Of a stretch of 64,000 bases of DNA, positions 9,288 through 19,302 are shown piece by piece; positions within the stretch are counted from its first letter, which is position 1; every line of letters starts with the position of its first letter. A program made the translations under genes and the position numbers. Under the pieces are notes generated by a model. That model had not been told where the DNA came from. It was given only the letters and a program-made list of their open reading frames with translations, and searched no databases. The DNA is from Oceanococcus sp. (GTDB lineage: Bacteria; Pseudomonadota; Gammaproteobacteria; Nevskiales; Oceanococcaceae), in contig JASBUL010000035.1 in the NCBI GenBank assembly GCA_030147945.1, forward strand, positions 35,109-99,108. Reading direction: 5' to 3'.

Positions 9288-10564
9288 GACCATTCCTGCA
9301 TGAACAGCAGCGCGGGCGTTTCCAGCAGCTGCTTGATGCGTTGTATGAACGACGCCGCATCCCAGCCGTCGACGATGCGGTGATCGAAGGAGGACGACAC
9401 ATTCATCATCAGGCGCGGCACCACCATGCCGTGCTGGATCACCGGTCGCTCGACCATTTTGTTGACCCCGACGATGGCCACCTCAGGCGCGTTGATCACC
9501 GGGGTAGAGACGATACCGCCCAGCGGCCCCAGGCTGGATATGGTGATCGACGAGCCAGACAACTCCTCACGCTTGGCCGTGCCGCTGCGCGCTGCGTCGG
9601 CCAGACGTTTGAGCTCCGCCGCCATGGCCCAGATGTCCAGGGTTTCCGCGTGCCGCACCACGGGCACGACCAGGCCATTGTCGGTCTGCGCAGCGATGCC
9701 GATGTGCAGCGCGGCGATCTGGTGCAGCACGCCGGCCTCGTCGTCAAATTGCGCGTTGATCTGCGGGAATTCGGGGGCCACCTTGACCAGCGCCTGCATC
9801 AGAAAAGGCAGCATGGTCAGCTTGGCCTGATTCTCGGTGCGCTGCGCATTGAGTTGCTGGCGCAGCTTCTCCAGCTCGGTGACATCGCATTCCTCGACAT
9901 AGGCGAAATGCGGGATGCGCTGCTTGGCCCGCTGCATCGCCTCGGCGATCTTGCGTCGCACACCGATCACCTTGACGGACTCCACCGCCATGCGCGGCGC
10001 ACGCCCCGCACTTGCTGCGCCCGCGCCGTTGACGTGAGCATCCAGATCATCGTGGCTGATACGCCCCGCGGGTCCGCTGCCGCGCACCTTGGCAAGCTCG
10101 ATACCCAGCTCACGAGCCCGTTTGCGCACAGCGGGTGAGGCCAACGGCTTTTCACCCGGTGGTCGCGGTGCGGATGCGCTTGCGGACGCCGGCGCGGCGC
10201 GGCGCGGCGAAGGGCTGACCACAGCCGGGCTGCTGCCCCCGCTGCCGGCTTTGTTATCAGCCGACTGCGGCGTTAACTCAGGCTCTGGCGCCGCGCTCGC
10301 ATCTGCCTTAAGCGGCGCGCCGCCGGCCACTTCGATCAGCACCAATGGTCCGCCCACGGCAACCAGATCCCCGGCCGCTCCCTTGAGCTCGAGTATCTTG
10401 CCGGCCACCGGCGAAGGAATCTCCACCGCAGCCTTTTCAGTGAGCATGTCGCACAGCGGCTGATCCTCGACGATGTCATCGCCGACAGCGACCTTCCACT
10501 CGGCGATTTCAGCCTCGGCGATGCCCTCACCAATATCCGGCAGTTTGAAGGTATGCACGCCCAT
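9284..10564 (-). CDS. bkdB: Lipoamide acyltransferase, E2 of branched-chain 2-oxoacid dehydrogenase
   Basis: A 426-residue core subunit that moves the acyl group to CoA. It has one lipoyl domain (about 1-80; lipoylated Lys44 in DMLTEKAAVEI), a Pro/Ala/Ser-rich linker (about 90-135), an E3-binding domain (ASPAVRKRARELGI, RISHDDLDAH) and the catalytic domain with FDHRIVDG (His395, Asp399). The ATG at 10564 shares one base with the bkdA2 stop (TAATG), which implies coupled translation; the frame continues upstream to 10630, but that part has no family similarity. It overlaps lpdV downstream by 4 bases. Confidence 0.94.
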   Translation of the reverse strand: MGVHTFKLPDIGEGIAEAEIAEWKVAVGDDIVEDQPLCDMLTEKAAVEIPSPVAGKILELKGAAGDLVAVGGPLVLIEVAGGAPLKADASAAPEPELTPQSADNKAGSGGSSPAVVSPSPRRAAPASASASAPRPPGEKPLASPAVRKRARELGIELAKVRGSGPAGRISHDDLDAHVNGAGAASAGRAPRMAVESVKVIGVRRKIAEAMQRAKQRIPHFAYVEECDVTELEKLRQQLNAQRTENQAKLTMLPFLMQALVKVAPEFPQINAQFDDEAGVLHQIAALHIGIAAQTDNGLVVPVVRHAETLDIWAMAAELKRLADAARSGTAKREELSGSSITISSLGPLGGIVSTPVINAPEVAIVGVNKMVERPVIQHGMVVPRLMMNVSSSFDHRIVDGWDAASFIQRIKQLLETPALLFMQEWS

Positions 10565-11580
10565 TACGCCGCCTCCATGACCCGTTGCAAGGCTTCCTTG
10601 AGGCGCTTGGGCCCAGGGAAATATTCCCATTCAAAAGCATGCGGGTAAGGCGTATCCCAGCCGGTGACCCGCTCGATCGGCGCCTCCAGATGATAGAAGC
10701 AGTACTCCTGAACTTCGGCAATCAGTTCGGCACCGAAACCGGAGGTGCGGGTCGCCTCGTGGATCACCACGCAACGACCGGTCTTCTTGACCGACGCCAC
10801 GATGGTGTCGATGTCCAGCGGGATGATGCTGCGCAGGTCGATGATTTCGGCGTCGATTTCGGTTTCCGCCACCGCAGCTTCGGCCACGTGCACCATGGTG
10901 CCGTAAGCCAGCACGGTGACGGCCGCACCGGGCCGCACGATCTTGGCCTGACCCAGCGGTATGGCGTAATAGTCCTCGGGCACCTCGCCCAGCGGGTGCT
11001 TGGACCAGGGCGTCAAAGGCCGGTCGTGGTAACCCTCGAACGGGCCGTTGTAGATCCGCTTGGGCTCGAAGAACAGCACCGGATCATCATCCTCGATGGC
11101 GCTGATCAGCAGACCTTTGGCGTCGTACGGGTTGGACGGAATCACGGTCTTCAGACCGCATACGTGGGAAAACACCCCTTCCGGCGACTGGCTGTGGGTC
11201 TGTCCACCGTAGATGCCACCGCCCACCGGCGAACGCACCGTGATCGGGGCGTGAAACTCGCCGGCGGAGCGATAACGCAGGCGCGCCGCCTCGGAAACCA
11301 GCTGGTCAAAGGCCGGGTAGATGTAGTCGGCGAACTGGATTTCCGCCACCGGGCGCAGGCCATACACCCCCATGCCGATGGCCATGCCAAGAATGCCGGA
11401 CTCGGAAATCGGCGTGTCGAAACAACGCTGCTTGCCGTATTTCTGCTGCAAACCGGCGGTGGCGCGAAACACCCCACCGAAGTAACCCACGTCCTCACCG
11501 AAAGTGAGCACATCCGGGTCCCTGCTCATCATGATGTCCAGCGCCGAGTTGATCGCCTGGATCATGTTCATGCGTGCCAT
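10564..11580 (-). CDS. bkdA2: 2-oxoisovalerate dehydrogenase E1 beta subunit
   Basis: A 338-residue E1-beta subunit forming an alpha2beta2 thiamine-diphosphate decarboxylase with the upstream gene product. It shows NMIQAINSALDIMMSRDP, GEDVGYFGGVFRATAGL, ADYIYPAFDQLVSEAAR and PSNPYDAKGLLISAI, all typical of branched-chain-specific E1 beta. It starts 11 bases after the bkdA1 stop with a GAGGAG-like ribosome site and overlaps bkdB by one base. The complex converts 2-oxoisocaproate, 2-oxo-3-methylvalerate and 2-oxoisovalerate to branched acyl-CoAs. Confidence 0.95.
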   Translation of the reverse strand: MARMNMIQAINSALDIMMSRDPDVLTFGEDVGYFGGVFRATAGLQQKYGKQRCFDTPISESGILGMAIGMGVYGLRPVAEIQFADYIYPAFDQLVSEAARLRYRSAGEFHAPITVRSPVGGGIYGGQTHSQSPEGVFSHVCGLKTVIPSNPYDAKGLLISAIEDDDPVLFFEPKRIYNGPFEGYHDRPLTPWSKHPLGEVPEDYYAIPLGQAKIVRPGAAVTVLAYGTMVHVAEAAVAETEIDAEIIDLRSIIPLDIDTIVASVKKTGRCVVIHEATRTSGFGAELIAEVQEYCFYHLEAPIERVTGWDTPYPHAFEWEYFPGPKRLKEALQRVMEAA

Positions 11581-11591
11581 GCGAACGCTCC

Positions 11592-12845
<1,254 letters not shown>

Positions 12846-13895
12846 TCAGCTTGAACGCCCGAGTTTGTCTCGGGCCAGCGCATCCGCAATTTCGTTGGGG
12901 GGGTGTTTTTCGCGCTGCGAGCGCTGGAAAATCTCGGCCAGGCGTGGCCCGATGTCGGCCACCCGAGCATCCACTTCCGCCGCACTCAAGCCGCCGATGT
13001 ACTCGGCCGAACAACTGATGATGCCGCCGGCGTTGATGACGTAGTCCGGGGCATACAGAATGCCGCGCTCGAACAGGCGCTGACCGTCGGCATCGCGCAG
13101 CAGCTGGTTGTTGGCCGCACCGGCGACGATGCGCGCTTGCAGGCGCGGAATGCTGTCGCTGTGCAGCACCCCGCCAAGCGCACAGGGGGCCAGCACATCA
13201 ACGTCTTGGTAAAGAATCTCGTCGACCGCAACCGGGGTGGCATCAAAACGCTGGCAAACCTGCGCCACCGCTTCGTCATCAATGTCCGCCACCCACAGGC
13301 GTGCACCCGCCTCATGCAGCAGCGCGCACAGGTGGCGCCCCACATTGCCCAGGCCCTGCACCGCCACGCGCAAGCCGTCCAGGTCCTGGCGACGCAAACT
13401 GGCGCTGACCGCAGCCTGAATGCCACAGAACACACCCAGGGCCGTTTTCGGCGAGGGATCACCACCGGCGGCATCACCGTTCTGAGGCAGACCGCTGACA
13501 TACCGGGTATGACGCGCCACGATCTGCATGTCGGCCTCACACACGCCGACATCTTCAGCCGTGACGTACTGTCCGGCGAGTCCGTTGACGGCACGCCCGA
13601 AAGCCTCGAACAAGGCCTCGCTCTTGTCTCGCCGCGCGTCCCCCAGGATCACCGCCTTGCCGCCGCCCAAAGGCAGATCCGCCATGGCGTTCTTGTAGCT
13701 CATGCCACGCGACAGGCGCAGCACGTCCTGCAGGGCGGCGTCCTCGGAAGCGTAGTTCCACATCCGACAACCGCCCGCGCCCGGCCCCAACGCGCTGGAA
13801 TGGACAGCGATGATACCGCGCAAGCCCGAGTCGACATCGCGCACAAAGTGCACAAGCTCATGCTCGTCGTAGGCGGAATGGCTGAACAGCGACAT
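12846..13895 (-). CDS. Leucine/valine/phenylalanine-type amino-acid dehydrogenase
   Basis: A 349-residue NAD-dependent dehydrogenase that deaminates branched-chain amino acids to 2-oxoacids, the substrates of the BCKDH encoded just downstream. The glycine-rich loop GPGAGGCRMW and the lysine pair in SYKNAMADLPLGGGK (Lys68 and Lys80) coincide with the catalytic lysines of Bacillus leucine dehydrogenase. The Rossmann motif is QGLGNVGRHL. Preference among Leu, Val and Phe cannot be read from sequence; the operon favours Leu/Val/Ile. The ribosome site AAGGAG lies five bases before the ATG. As first gene of the operon it probably carries the main promoter. Confidence 0.9.
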   Translation of the reverse strand: MSLFSHSAYDEHELVHFVRDVDSGLRGIIAVHSSALGPGAGGCRMWNYASEDAALQDVLRLSRGMSYKNAMADLPLGGGKAVILGDARRDKSEALFEAFGRAVNGLAGQYVTAEDVGVCEADMQIVARHTRYVSGLPQNGDAAGGDPSPKTALGVFCGIQAAVSASLRRQDLDGLRVAVQGLGNVGRHLCALLHEAGARLWVADIDDEAVAQVCQRFDATPVAVDEILYQDVDVLAPCALGGVLHSDSIPRLQARIVAGAANNQLLRDADGQRLFERGILYAPDYVINAGGIISCSAEYIGGLSAAEVDARVADIGPRLAEIFQRSQREKHPPNEIADALARDKLGRSS

Positions 13896-13908
13896 CCAGT
13901 CTCCTTAA

Positions 13909-13922
13909 ATACAGTTATGTAT
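13909..13922. promoter_or_regulatory. Small dyad upstream of the leucine dehydrogenase operon
   Basis: ATACA (13909-13913) and TGTAT (13918-13922) form a 5-bp inverted repeat with a 4-base spacer, within an A/T-rich patch next to the AAGGAG ribosome site of the dehydrogenase gene. On the minus strand a TAATAT hexamer (-10-like) lies beside it. This could be an operator for an amino-acid-catabolism regulator; the evidence is only the symmetry and location. Confidence 0.3.
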
Positions 13923-13987
13923 ATTACAGCACGAAAGCGTACGCTGATCGCTCACGATTGCCAAGAGCACGCGATCCCGGAAGGGGT

Positions 13988-15034
13988 TTAAATCCAGCGC
14001 TTGCGACGGAAGAAAATCAGCACACCGGCGACCACCGACACCATCACGCCCCAGACGAACAGATAACCGAACTTCCAGCCCAGCTCGGGCAGGTTGTAGG
14101 GGCTGTCGGTGTTGAAGTTCATGCCGTACAGACCGACCAGAAACGACAGCGGCACGAACACCGTGGACATCACGGTCAGCACCTTCATCACATCATTCAT
14201 GCGATGGCTGATCAGGGCCAGATGGGTGTTCAGCAAATCCGCCGCACTTTCGCGCAAAAAGGCCAGCCCTTCGGCGTAGCGGTCGGCATGATCCAGACAG
14301 TCGCGCCAGAAAACATGCTGGTCGGCAATGCCATCGATCTGGTCGCTGTCGAGCAGCTCACGCACCACCTCCTGCTGGCGCTGCGCCTGGCGCAGCAGGG
14401 CCGACAGCTGGCGTCGCACGCTGTAGATGTCGCGGCTGAGATCGGCATGTGCCTCCTCGACCCGCTCCTCAAGCTCGTAGAGGTGCTCGGTGATGCTGCT
14501 GATCAGCGGAAACCCCAGATCCACGGTCAGATCCATCAGTGCGTAGAGCAGATAGTCCGCTCCACCGGCGCGAATCACTCCGCGCCCGGCTTCAAGGCGT
14601 CGCCGTACCGGATCAAAGAGATCACCGCGATCATGCAGAGAGATCACCAGATGCGGTCGAATGAACAGGCTGAGCTGCTCGAAGCGGGCGCCGGCATCCT
14701 CGACCGTCGGGATCTGCAAGACCGCGAAGGCATGATCGTCGAACTGCTCGAGCTTGGGCTTCTGTCCCTGATGCTGTACATCCTCCAGCGCCAGCCGATG
14801 CAAACCGTAGGCGGCGCCCAGGGCATCCAGCCCGCGCGTGCCCGGCACACCGAGGATGTCCAGCCACAGGCAATGCTGCTCGGGTATGGCCGGCAGTTCG
14901 GAAAAGTCCTGCAGCTCGCCCTGCTCCAGGGTTTCGCCGTCGTAGCGGGTCCACAATATGCGCACGCGGCTCTGCTGCTCGAACAGCATGCCGGGACGCT
15001 GGCCCGGCTTGATCGCATCAGTCTTGGCCCACAT
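13988..15034 (-). CDS. corA: CorA-family magnesium/divalent-cation channel
   Basis: A 348-residue CorA protein: large N-terminal cytosolic domain, long stalk helix, then two C-terminal membrane segments (about 285-307 and 320-342). The signature YGMNF at the end of the first segment is the ion-selectivity motif. Expected function is pentameric Mg2+ (possibly Co2+/Ni2+ or Zn2+) transport across the inner membrane. The basic tail FFRRKRWI fits the cytosolic anchor. Its start overlaps the end of the upstream mscS gene by 17 bases, so the two are probably co-transcribed. Confidence 0.92.
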   Translation of the reverse strand: MWAKTDAIKPGQRPGMLFEQQSRVRILWTRYDGETLEQGELQDFSELPAIPEQHCLWLDILGVPGTRGLDALGAAYGLHRLALEDVQHQGQKPKLEQFDDHAFAVLQIPTVEDAGARFEQLSLFIRPHLVISLHDRGDLFDPVRRRLEAGRGVIRAGGADYLLYALMDLTVDLGFPLISSITEHLYELEERVEEAHADLSRDIYSVRRQLSALLRQAQRQQEVVRELLDSDQIDGIADQHVFWRDCLDHADRYAEGLAFLRESAADLLNTHLALISHRMNDVMKVLTVMSTVFVPLSFLVGLYGMNFNTDSPYNLPELGWKFGYLFVWGVMVSVVAGVLIFFRRKRWI

Positions 15035-16136
15035 CGCTCTTCATCCATACATCGCGTTGGGGGAACGGTATCACCACCCCGTGCTCACGGAACACCTTGT
15101 CGATGGCAAAGCGCAAGTCACTGCCCACGCGGCCGCGCAGGTTGACGTCGCGGATGTAGGTGCGCAGCTCGAAGTTGAGCGAACTGTCACCGAAGCTGAC
15201 GAAATACGCGTGCGTGTCGGGCACTCCCGGCGTGCCCAGCGGCAGGGTTGCCTCATGCACCAGCCCGGTCTTGACCAGCAGCTCACGAACCAGCTCGGTA
15301 TCCGAGCCATAAGCCACTCCGACACTGATCACCACCCGGGTAAACGGATCGCGCAAGCGCCAGTTGTAAACCGCCGAGGCGATCAGTTCGGAATTCGGCA
15401 CCACCACGCTGACCCGATCGAGGGTTTCGATTTCGGTGGCACGGATATGAATCTTGCGCACCTCGCCTTCGACGCTACCGACCCGCACATAGTCACCGCG
15501 GCGCACCGGTCGCTCGCTGAGCAGGATCAGTCCGGAGACAAAGTTGTTGACGATGTTCTGCAAGCCGAAACCGATCCCCACCGACAGGGCACCGGCCACG
15601 ATGGCCAGATTGGTCAGATTGAACCCGGCCGCAGACAAGCCGATGAGGATGGCCAGCACGAATCCGACATAGCCCAGCATGGTGGCCACCGATTCACTGG
15701 TGGCGGTGTCGAACTGGCGCAGTTTGATCAGGCGCCGCTCGATCAGCGCGCGCAACATCCTGGCCAGGGTAATCAGCACCACCGCCAGCATCACGCCAAA
15801 CAGCAGGCGCACCGGCACCACATGGATGCCGGCCACATTGAAGCCGGCCTGGGCAAGGCGCTTGAGCACATCCGAGGCCACCTGCTGCATGCCCAAGGCG
15901 TGCAGGCTGAGCAGGCCTGCGCCGCACCACAGCAGGCACATCAGTGACCAGTGCAGCCACACCAGCTCGCTCATGCGCTGGCCGGGCCGCAGATGCAGGG
16001 CCGCGGTAATACGCTGGGCCCAGCTGGCCTGCAGACCCGGCAGACGCCGGATCAACACATACGACAGGATATGCAGCAACGCCGCTGCACCGACGATGGC
16101 AGCAACGGACAACCAGGGAGACATTGCTTCGGGCAT
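15018..16136 (-). CDS. MscS-family mechanosensitive channel
   Basis: A 372-residue small-conductance mechanosensitive channel protein. It has about five membrane segments; the last is the pore helix (AIVAGALSVGIGFGLQNIVN), followed by the beta domain (RPVRRGDYVRVGSVEGEV) and a C-terminal domain (RDVNLRGRVGSDLRFAID). It would release small solutes on hypo-osmotic shock. The ATG at 16136 is used: the open frame runs on to 16628, but the extra stretch is Arg/Pro-rich, overlaps the opposite-strand DUF3293 gene and has no family similarity. It overlaps corA by 17 bases. Confidence 0.88.
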   Translation of the reverse strand: MPEAMSPWLSVAAIVGAAALLHILSYVLIRRLPGLQASWAQRITAALHLRPGQRMSELVWLHWSLMCLLWCGAGLLSLHALGMQQVASDVLKRLAQAGFNVAGIHVVPVRLLFGVMLAVVLITLARMLRALIERRLIKLRQFDTATSESVATMLGYVGFVLAILIGLSAAGFNLTNLAIVAGALSVGIGFGLQNIVNNFVSGLILLSERPVRRGDYVRVGSVEGEVRKIHIRATEIETLDRVSVVVPNSELIASAVYNWRLRDPFTRVVISVGVAYGSDTELVRELLVKTGLVHEATLPLGTPGVPDTHAYFVSFGDSSLNFELRTYIRDVNLRGRVGSDLRFAIDKVFREHGVVIPFPQRDVWMKSDVGQD

Positions 16137-16201
16137 GCGAATGACGGCGTGATCAGATCGCCGGTATCCTCCGACCAGTTTGAGCACACTGTCAATCTGG
16201 C

Positions 16202-16642
16202 ATGCCGACAAACAGCGCTTTGCATCAGGCCTATCTTGCAACCTGCTACCGGGTGATACCGGATACGGCGTCAGCGCCGTTCGATCTGCGCATTGGCCAG
16301 CATCACGCCGTGCTGGACGAACACCTGCGCGCCCACGGCTTCGAACAGGCCGCCTTTGTGACCGCCTGTAACCCGTACAGCGTGGCGCTGAGCGCGGCAC
16401 ACAACCGCCAGCACATGGCGGCGCTGCACGCCGCATTGCGCGCCGAAGGCTGGTCCTTCTGGCCCGGCCTGGGCATTCCCGACCATCCCGGCTGGTCGGC
16501 CGAACCCAGCGTCCTGATTCTTGGCATGGACAGACCCACCGCCTGCGCCTGGGGCCGCCGTTATGCCCAGAACGCGATCGTCCATGTACAGCGCGACCAA
16601 GCCCCCGAACTGATCTGGCTTGAAGCACCCGCCCAGCCCTAG
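16202..16642 (+). CDS. DUF3293 family protein
   Basis: A 146-residue cytosolic protein. The pattern FVTACNPYSVALSAAHNRQ, HAALRAEGWSFWPGLG and EPSVLILGMDRP.A is typical of DUF3293, a small conserved family of unknown role. It is divergent from mscS (66 bases between starts). Its stop codon lies inside a perfect 24-base palindrome that may act as its transcription end. Confidence 0.8.
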   Translation: MPTNSALHQAYLATCYRVIPDTASAPFDLRIGQHHAVLDEHLRAHGFEQAAFVTACNPYSVALSAAHNRQHMAALHAALRAEGWSFWPGLGIPDHPGWSAEPSVLILGMDRPTACAWGRRYAQNAIVHVQRDQAPELIWLEAPAQP

Positions 16643-16662
16643 GGCCTGTTAACAGGCCCTAG
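16639..16662. repeat. Perfect 24-base palindrome over the DUF3293 stop codon
   Basis: The two 12-base arms CTAGGGCCTGTT and AACAGGCCCTAG are exact reverse complements centred at 16650/16651. As RNA it would give a 10-bp stem with a UUAA loop. There is no T run after it, so it is not a classical intrinsic terminator. It could be a Rho-independent pause, an mRNA end-stabiliser or a protein site. Confidence 0.6.
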
Positions 16663-16715
16663 TCGAAGGAATCCCGCGACCGCTATCATCAGCGCAGATT
16701 CTCCCAGGCTCAGCC

Positions 16716-17744
16716 ATGTCTTCACCCCGCGCCCTGATCACCCCGGACGGAGCCCCGCGCTTCGGCCATTTTTCTGATGCCCTGCACATCAATCTTGGCG
16801 ATTATCGGCACCGCACCCCGATGGGCCGCCCGGCCGGCCCGCTGGCCCGCTGGATCGGCTACAAACGCTTTCAGTATTTCGGCATCCTCAGCGATCAGGT
16901 GCTGGCCGGCTGCGCCCTGGTTCACCTGCGCCATGCCGCCATGGCGTTTGTCTACGTCTACTCGCCCGAGCACGGCATGCAATTCGAAAAGACCTTCCGT
17001 CTGCCGCTGGGGCTGGGCTGCCACCTGGCCGATGATCCCTGCAACGGTGTCAGTCGCCTGCGCAGCGGGCGCACCCGTATCGAACTCGGCTACAGCGACA
17101 ACCCGCGGGTCAAGACACTGCGCGTCAAAGTCCCCGGCAAACTGGAGATCGAAGCGCAATTCGACGAAACCGCCGGCCAATTCCAGCCCATGTCGCTGTG
17201 CACGCGCATTGGCCGCAACGGCTGGGTCTATGCGCACAAGGTCGCCGCGCTGCCGGCCCATGGACACATCGAATGCCGTGGCCAGCGCTACGATCTGGCC
17301 GATGTGCAGGCCTACGCTCACCACGATTTTTCCGCCGGCTACATGCGCCGCGAGACCTTCTGGAACTGGGCCTGCTTCTCCGGCACCTCGACCGCGGGCG
17401 AAGCGGTGGGCCTGAACGTGTCCTGCGGCGTCAACGAAACCAGCTATTCGGAGAACTGTTACTGGCGGCAGGGTCGGCTGCAGCATCTGGGGCCTTGCCA
17501 GTTCGAATACGACTGGGATGCGCCAAGTGAAAGCGACTGGCGGGTGACCAATCACGACGGCCGTCTGGATATGGTCTTCACCCCGGCCGGGGCCTACACC
17601 GAGCGCTTCAACCTCGGTTTTGCGGCGAGCGATTTCAAGCAGATTTTCGGCCATTTCAGCGGCCGCATCGTGGGCGCCGAGGGCGAGCTGATCGAGGTGC
17701 TGGCCATGCCCGGTTTCGTCGAAGACCAGTACGCCAAGTGGTAG
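16716..17744 (+). CDS. DUF2804 family protein
   Basis: A 342-residue soluble protein of the DUF2804 family. Recognisable stretches are KRFQYFGILSDQVLAGCALV, FDETAGQFQPMSLCTRIGRNG, AYAHHDFSAGYMRRETFWNWA and HFSGRIVGAEGELIEV. The fold resembles lipocalin-like double domains seen in AttH/carotenoid-binding families, but the function is not established. It ends nine bases before arfB and may be co-transcribed with arfB and the GNAT-C39 gene. Confidence 0.82.
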   Translation: MSSPRALITPDGAPRFGHFSDALHINLGDYRHRTPMGRPAGPLARWIGYKRFQYFGILSDQVLAGCALVHLRHAAMAFVYVYSPEHGMQFEKTFRLPLGLGCHLADDPCNGVSRLRSGRTRIELGYSDNPRVKTLRVKVPGKLEIEAQFDETAGQFQPMSLCTRIGRNGWVYAHKVAALPAHGHIECRGQRYDLADVQAYAHHDFSAGYMRRETFWNWACFSGTSTAGEAVGLNVSCGVNETSYSENCYWRQGRLQHLGPCQFEYDWDAPSESDWRVTNHDGRLDMVFTPAGAYTERFNLGFAASDFKQIFGHFSGRIVGAEGELIEVLAMPGFVEDQYAKW

Positions 17745-17753
17745 CGTGATGCC

Positions 17754-18173
17754 ATGCTGCACATCAACGAGCATCTGCAAGTTCCACTGAGCGAGATCGA
17801 GCTCAGCCCGATTCGGGCCCAGGGCGCCGGCGGACAGAACGTCAACAAGGTCTCCAGCGCGATACACCTGCGCTTCGATATCGGCGCCTCCTCCCTGCCC
17901 GAGCGCACCCGCGAGCGCCTGTTGCAGCAGTCGGACCAGCGCATCAGCAAAGATGGCGTGCTGATCATCAAAGCGCAGCAGTTCCGTACCCAGGAACAAA
18001 ACCGCGAGGATGCCCTGGCACGTCTGGCCGAATGCATCCGGCGCGCCGATTTCAAGCCCAAGGCACGCAAGGCCACACGCCCGACGCGCTCATCGCAACG
18101 CAAGCGCATGGACAGCAAAACCCAGCGCGGACGGGTCAAACAGCTGCGCGGCCGGATCAGCGAGCGTGACTGA
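17754..18173 (+). CDS. arfB: Alternative ribosome-rescue peptidyl-tRNA hydrolase ArfB
   Basis: A 139-residue class-I release-factor-like protein that hydrolyses peptidyl-tRNA on ribosomes stalled without a stop codon. The GGQ motif is at residues 26-28 (AQGAGGQNVNKVSSA). The C-terminal 30 residues are a basic tail (KARKATRPTRSSQRKRM...KTQRGRVKQLRGR), which in ArfB inserts into the empty mRNA channel. It has no stop-codon recognition domains and the length matches E. coli YaeJ (140). Its last eight bases contain the GTG start of the GNAT-C39 gene (GTGACTGA), implying coupled translation. Confidence 0.95.
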   Translation: MLHINEHLQVPLSEIELSPIRAQGAGGQNVNKVSSAIHLRFDIGASSLPERTRERLLQQSDQRISKDGVLIIKAQQFRTQEQNREDALARLAECIRRADFKPKARKATRPTRSSQRKRMDSKTQRGRVKQLRGRISERD

Positions 18174-19275
18174 TCTAACCCTGCGCGCGGCCCGGCCCGA
18201 GGATCTCGACGCCCTGTGTGCGCTGGAACAACGCTGTTTCTCCAGTGACCGCCTCAGTCGCCGGCGCCTGCGTCACTGGATCACGGCCAGCAATCGGGAA
18301 CTGCTGATCGCCCTGCGCGACGGCGCGGCCTTGGGCTACGGTCTGGTGCTGCTGCATCGTGGCACCCGCCTGGCCCGGCTGTACTCGCTGGCCGTGGCAC
18401 CGGAGGCACGCGGTCTGGGCCTGGGCAAACAGCTGCTCACCGCCCTGGAAGCGGCCACCGCGCGGCGCGGCCGCCTGTACATGCGCCTGGAAGTGGCCGA
18501 GGACAATCAGCAGGCCATCGGCCTGTATCAGTCGCTGGGCTATCAGCGCTTTGGGACCTGGAATGATTACTACGAAGATCACCAGAATGCCCTGCGCATG
18601 CAGAAGCGCATCCGCTACGTACCGGAAAATCTGCAGGCCAACCGGGTGCCCTGGTATCAGCAAACCACCCCCTTCACCTGCGGCCCCGCCGCGGCCATGA
18701 TGGCCATGGCCAGTCTGCGTCCGACCCAGGAACTCAGTCGTGGCGAAGAGCTGGACCTGTGGCGCGAGGCCACCACCATTTACATGACCGCCGGCCACGG
18801 TGGCTGTCACCCGGTGGGCCTGGCCCTGGCCGCACAGCGGCGCGGTTTCAAGGCCCAGGCGCTGATCAACCGGCAAGGCCCGCTGTTCCTCGACGGGGTT
18901 CGCAGCAGCGAGAAAAAGGCCCTGATCGAGCTGGTACACGAGCGCTTCATCGCCAGCGCCCAGGACAACGGCGTGACGGTCCGCTACCAGGATGTCAGCC
19001 AGGACGATCTGGCCCGCTGGGTCGCCCGTGGGGCGATGATTCTGGTCCTAATCAGCACCTGGCGCCTGGATCGCAAGAAAGCGCCACACTGGGTTGCGAT
19101 CACCGCGATTGACGAGGAATGCCTGTACATCAACGACCCGGATCCGGGCGATGATCAGACCGCACTGGATTGTCAGTCGATGCCGATCGCACGCAGCGAT
19201 TTCGACCGCATGTCACTGTTCGGCCGTGATCGTTTGCGCACCGCAGTGGTGATCGAAAACGTCCGGGCTGACTAG
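18166..19275 (+). CDS. GNAT acetyltransferase fused to C39-like peptidase
   Basis: A 369-residue fusion. Residues 1-150 are a RimI-like GNAT domain (LARLYSLAVAPEARGLGLGK is the acetyl-CoA loop, NQQAIGLYQSLGYQRFG the last helix). Residues 160-369 are a papain-fold C39-like domain with Cys172 (TTPFTCGPAAAM), His308 (KAPHWVAI) and Asn323/Asp324 (YINDPDPG) as probable catalytic set. There is no ABC transporter part, so it is not a bacteriocin exporter. The start is a GTG at 18166, overlapping the arfB stop by 8 bases; the frame upstream is only the shadow of arfB. The convergent neighbour is a RimK-like ATP-grasp protein, a known association for this family, suggesting that one enzyme adds a peptide modification and the other trims or acetylates it. 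Substrate unknown. Confidence 0.85.
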   Translation: MTDLTLRAARPEDLDALCALEQRCFSSDRLSRRRLRHWITASNRELLIALRDGAALGYGLVLLHRGTRLARLYSLAVAPEARGLGLGKQLLTALEAATARRGRLYMRLEVAEDNQQAIGLYQSLGYQRFGTWNDYYEDHQNALRMQKRIRYVPENLQANRVPWYQQTTPFTCGPAAAMMAMASLRPTQELSRGEELDLWREATTIYMTAGHGGCHPVGLALAAQRRGFKAQALINRQGPLFLDGVRSSEKKALIELVHERFIASAQDNGVTVRYQDVSQDDLARWVARGAMILVLISTWRLDRKKAPHWVAITAIDEECLYINDPDPGDDQTALDCQSMPIARSDFDRMSLFGRDRLRTAVVIENVRAD

Positions 19276-19302
19276 GGGCACGCTGAGGAATCCAGCGCTT
19301 TC

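Noticed and set aside
16137..16628. Long N-terminal extension of the mscS frame
   Set aside because: Arg/Pro-rich, overlaps the opposite-strand DUF3293 gene and lies outside the membrane-channel homology.
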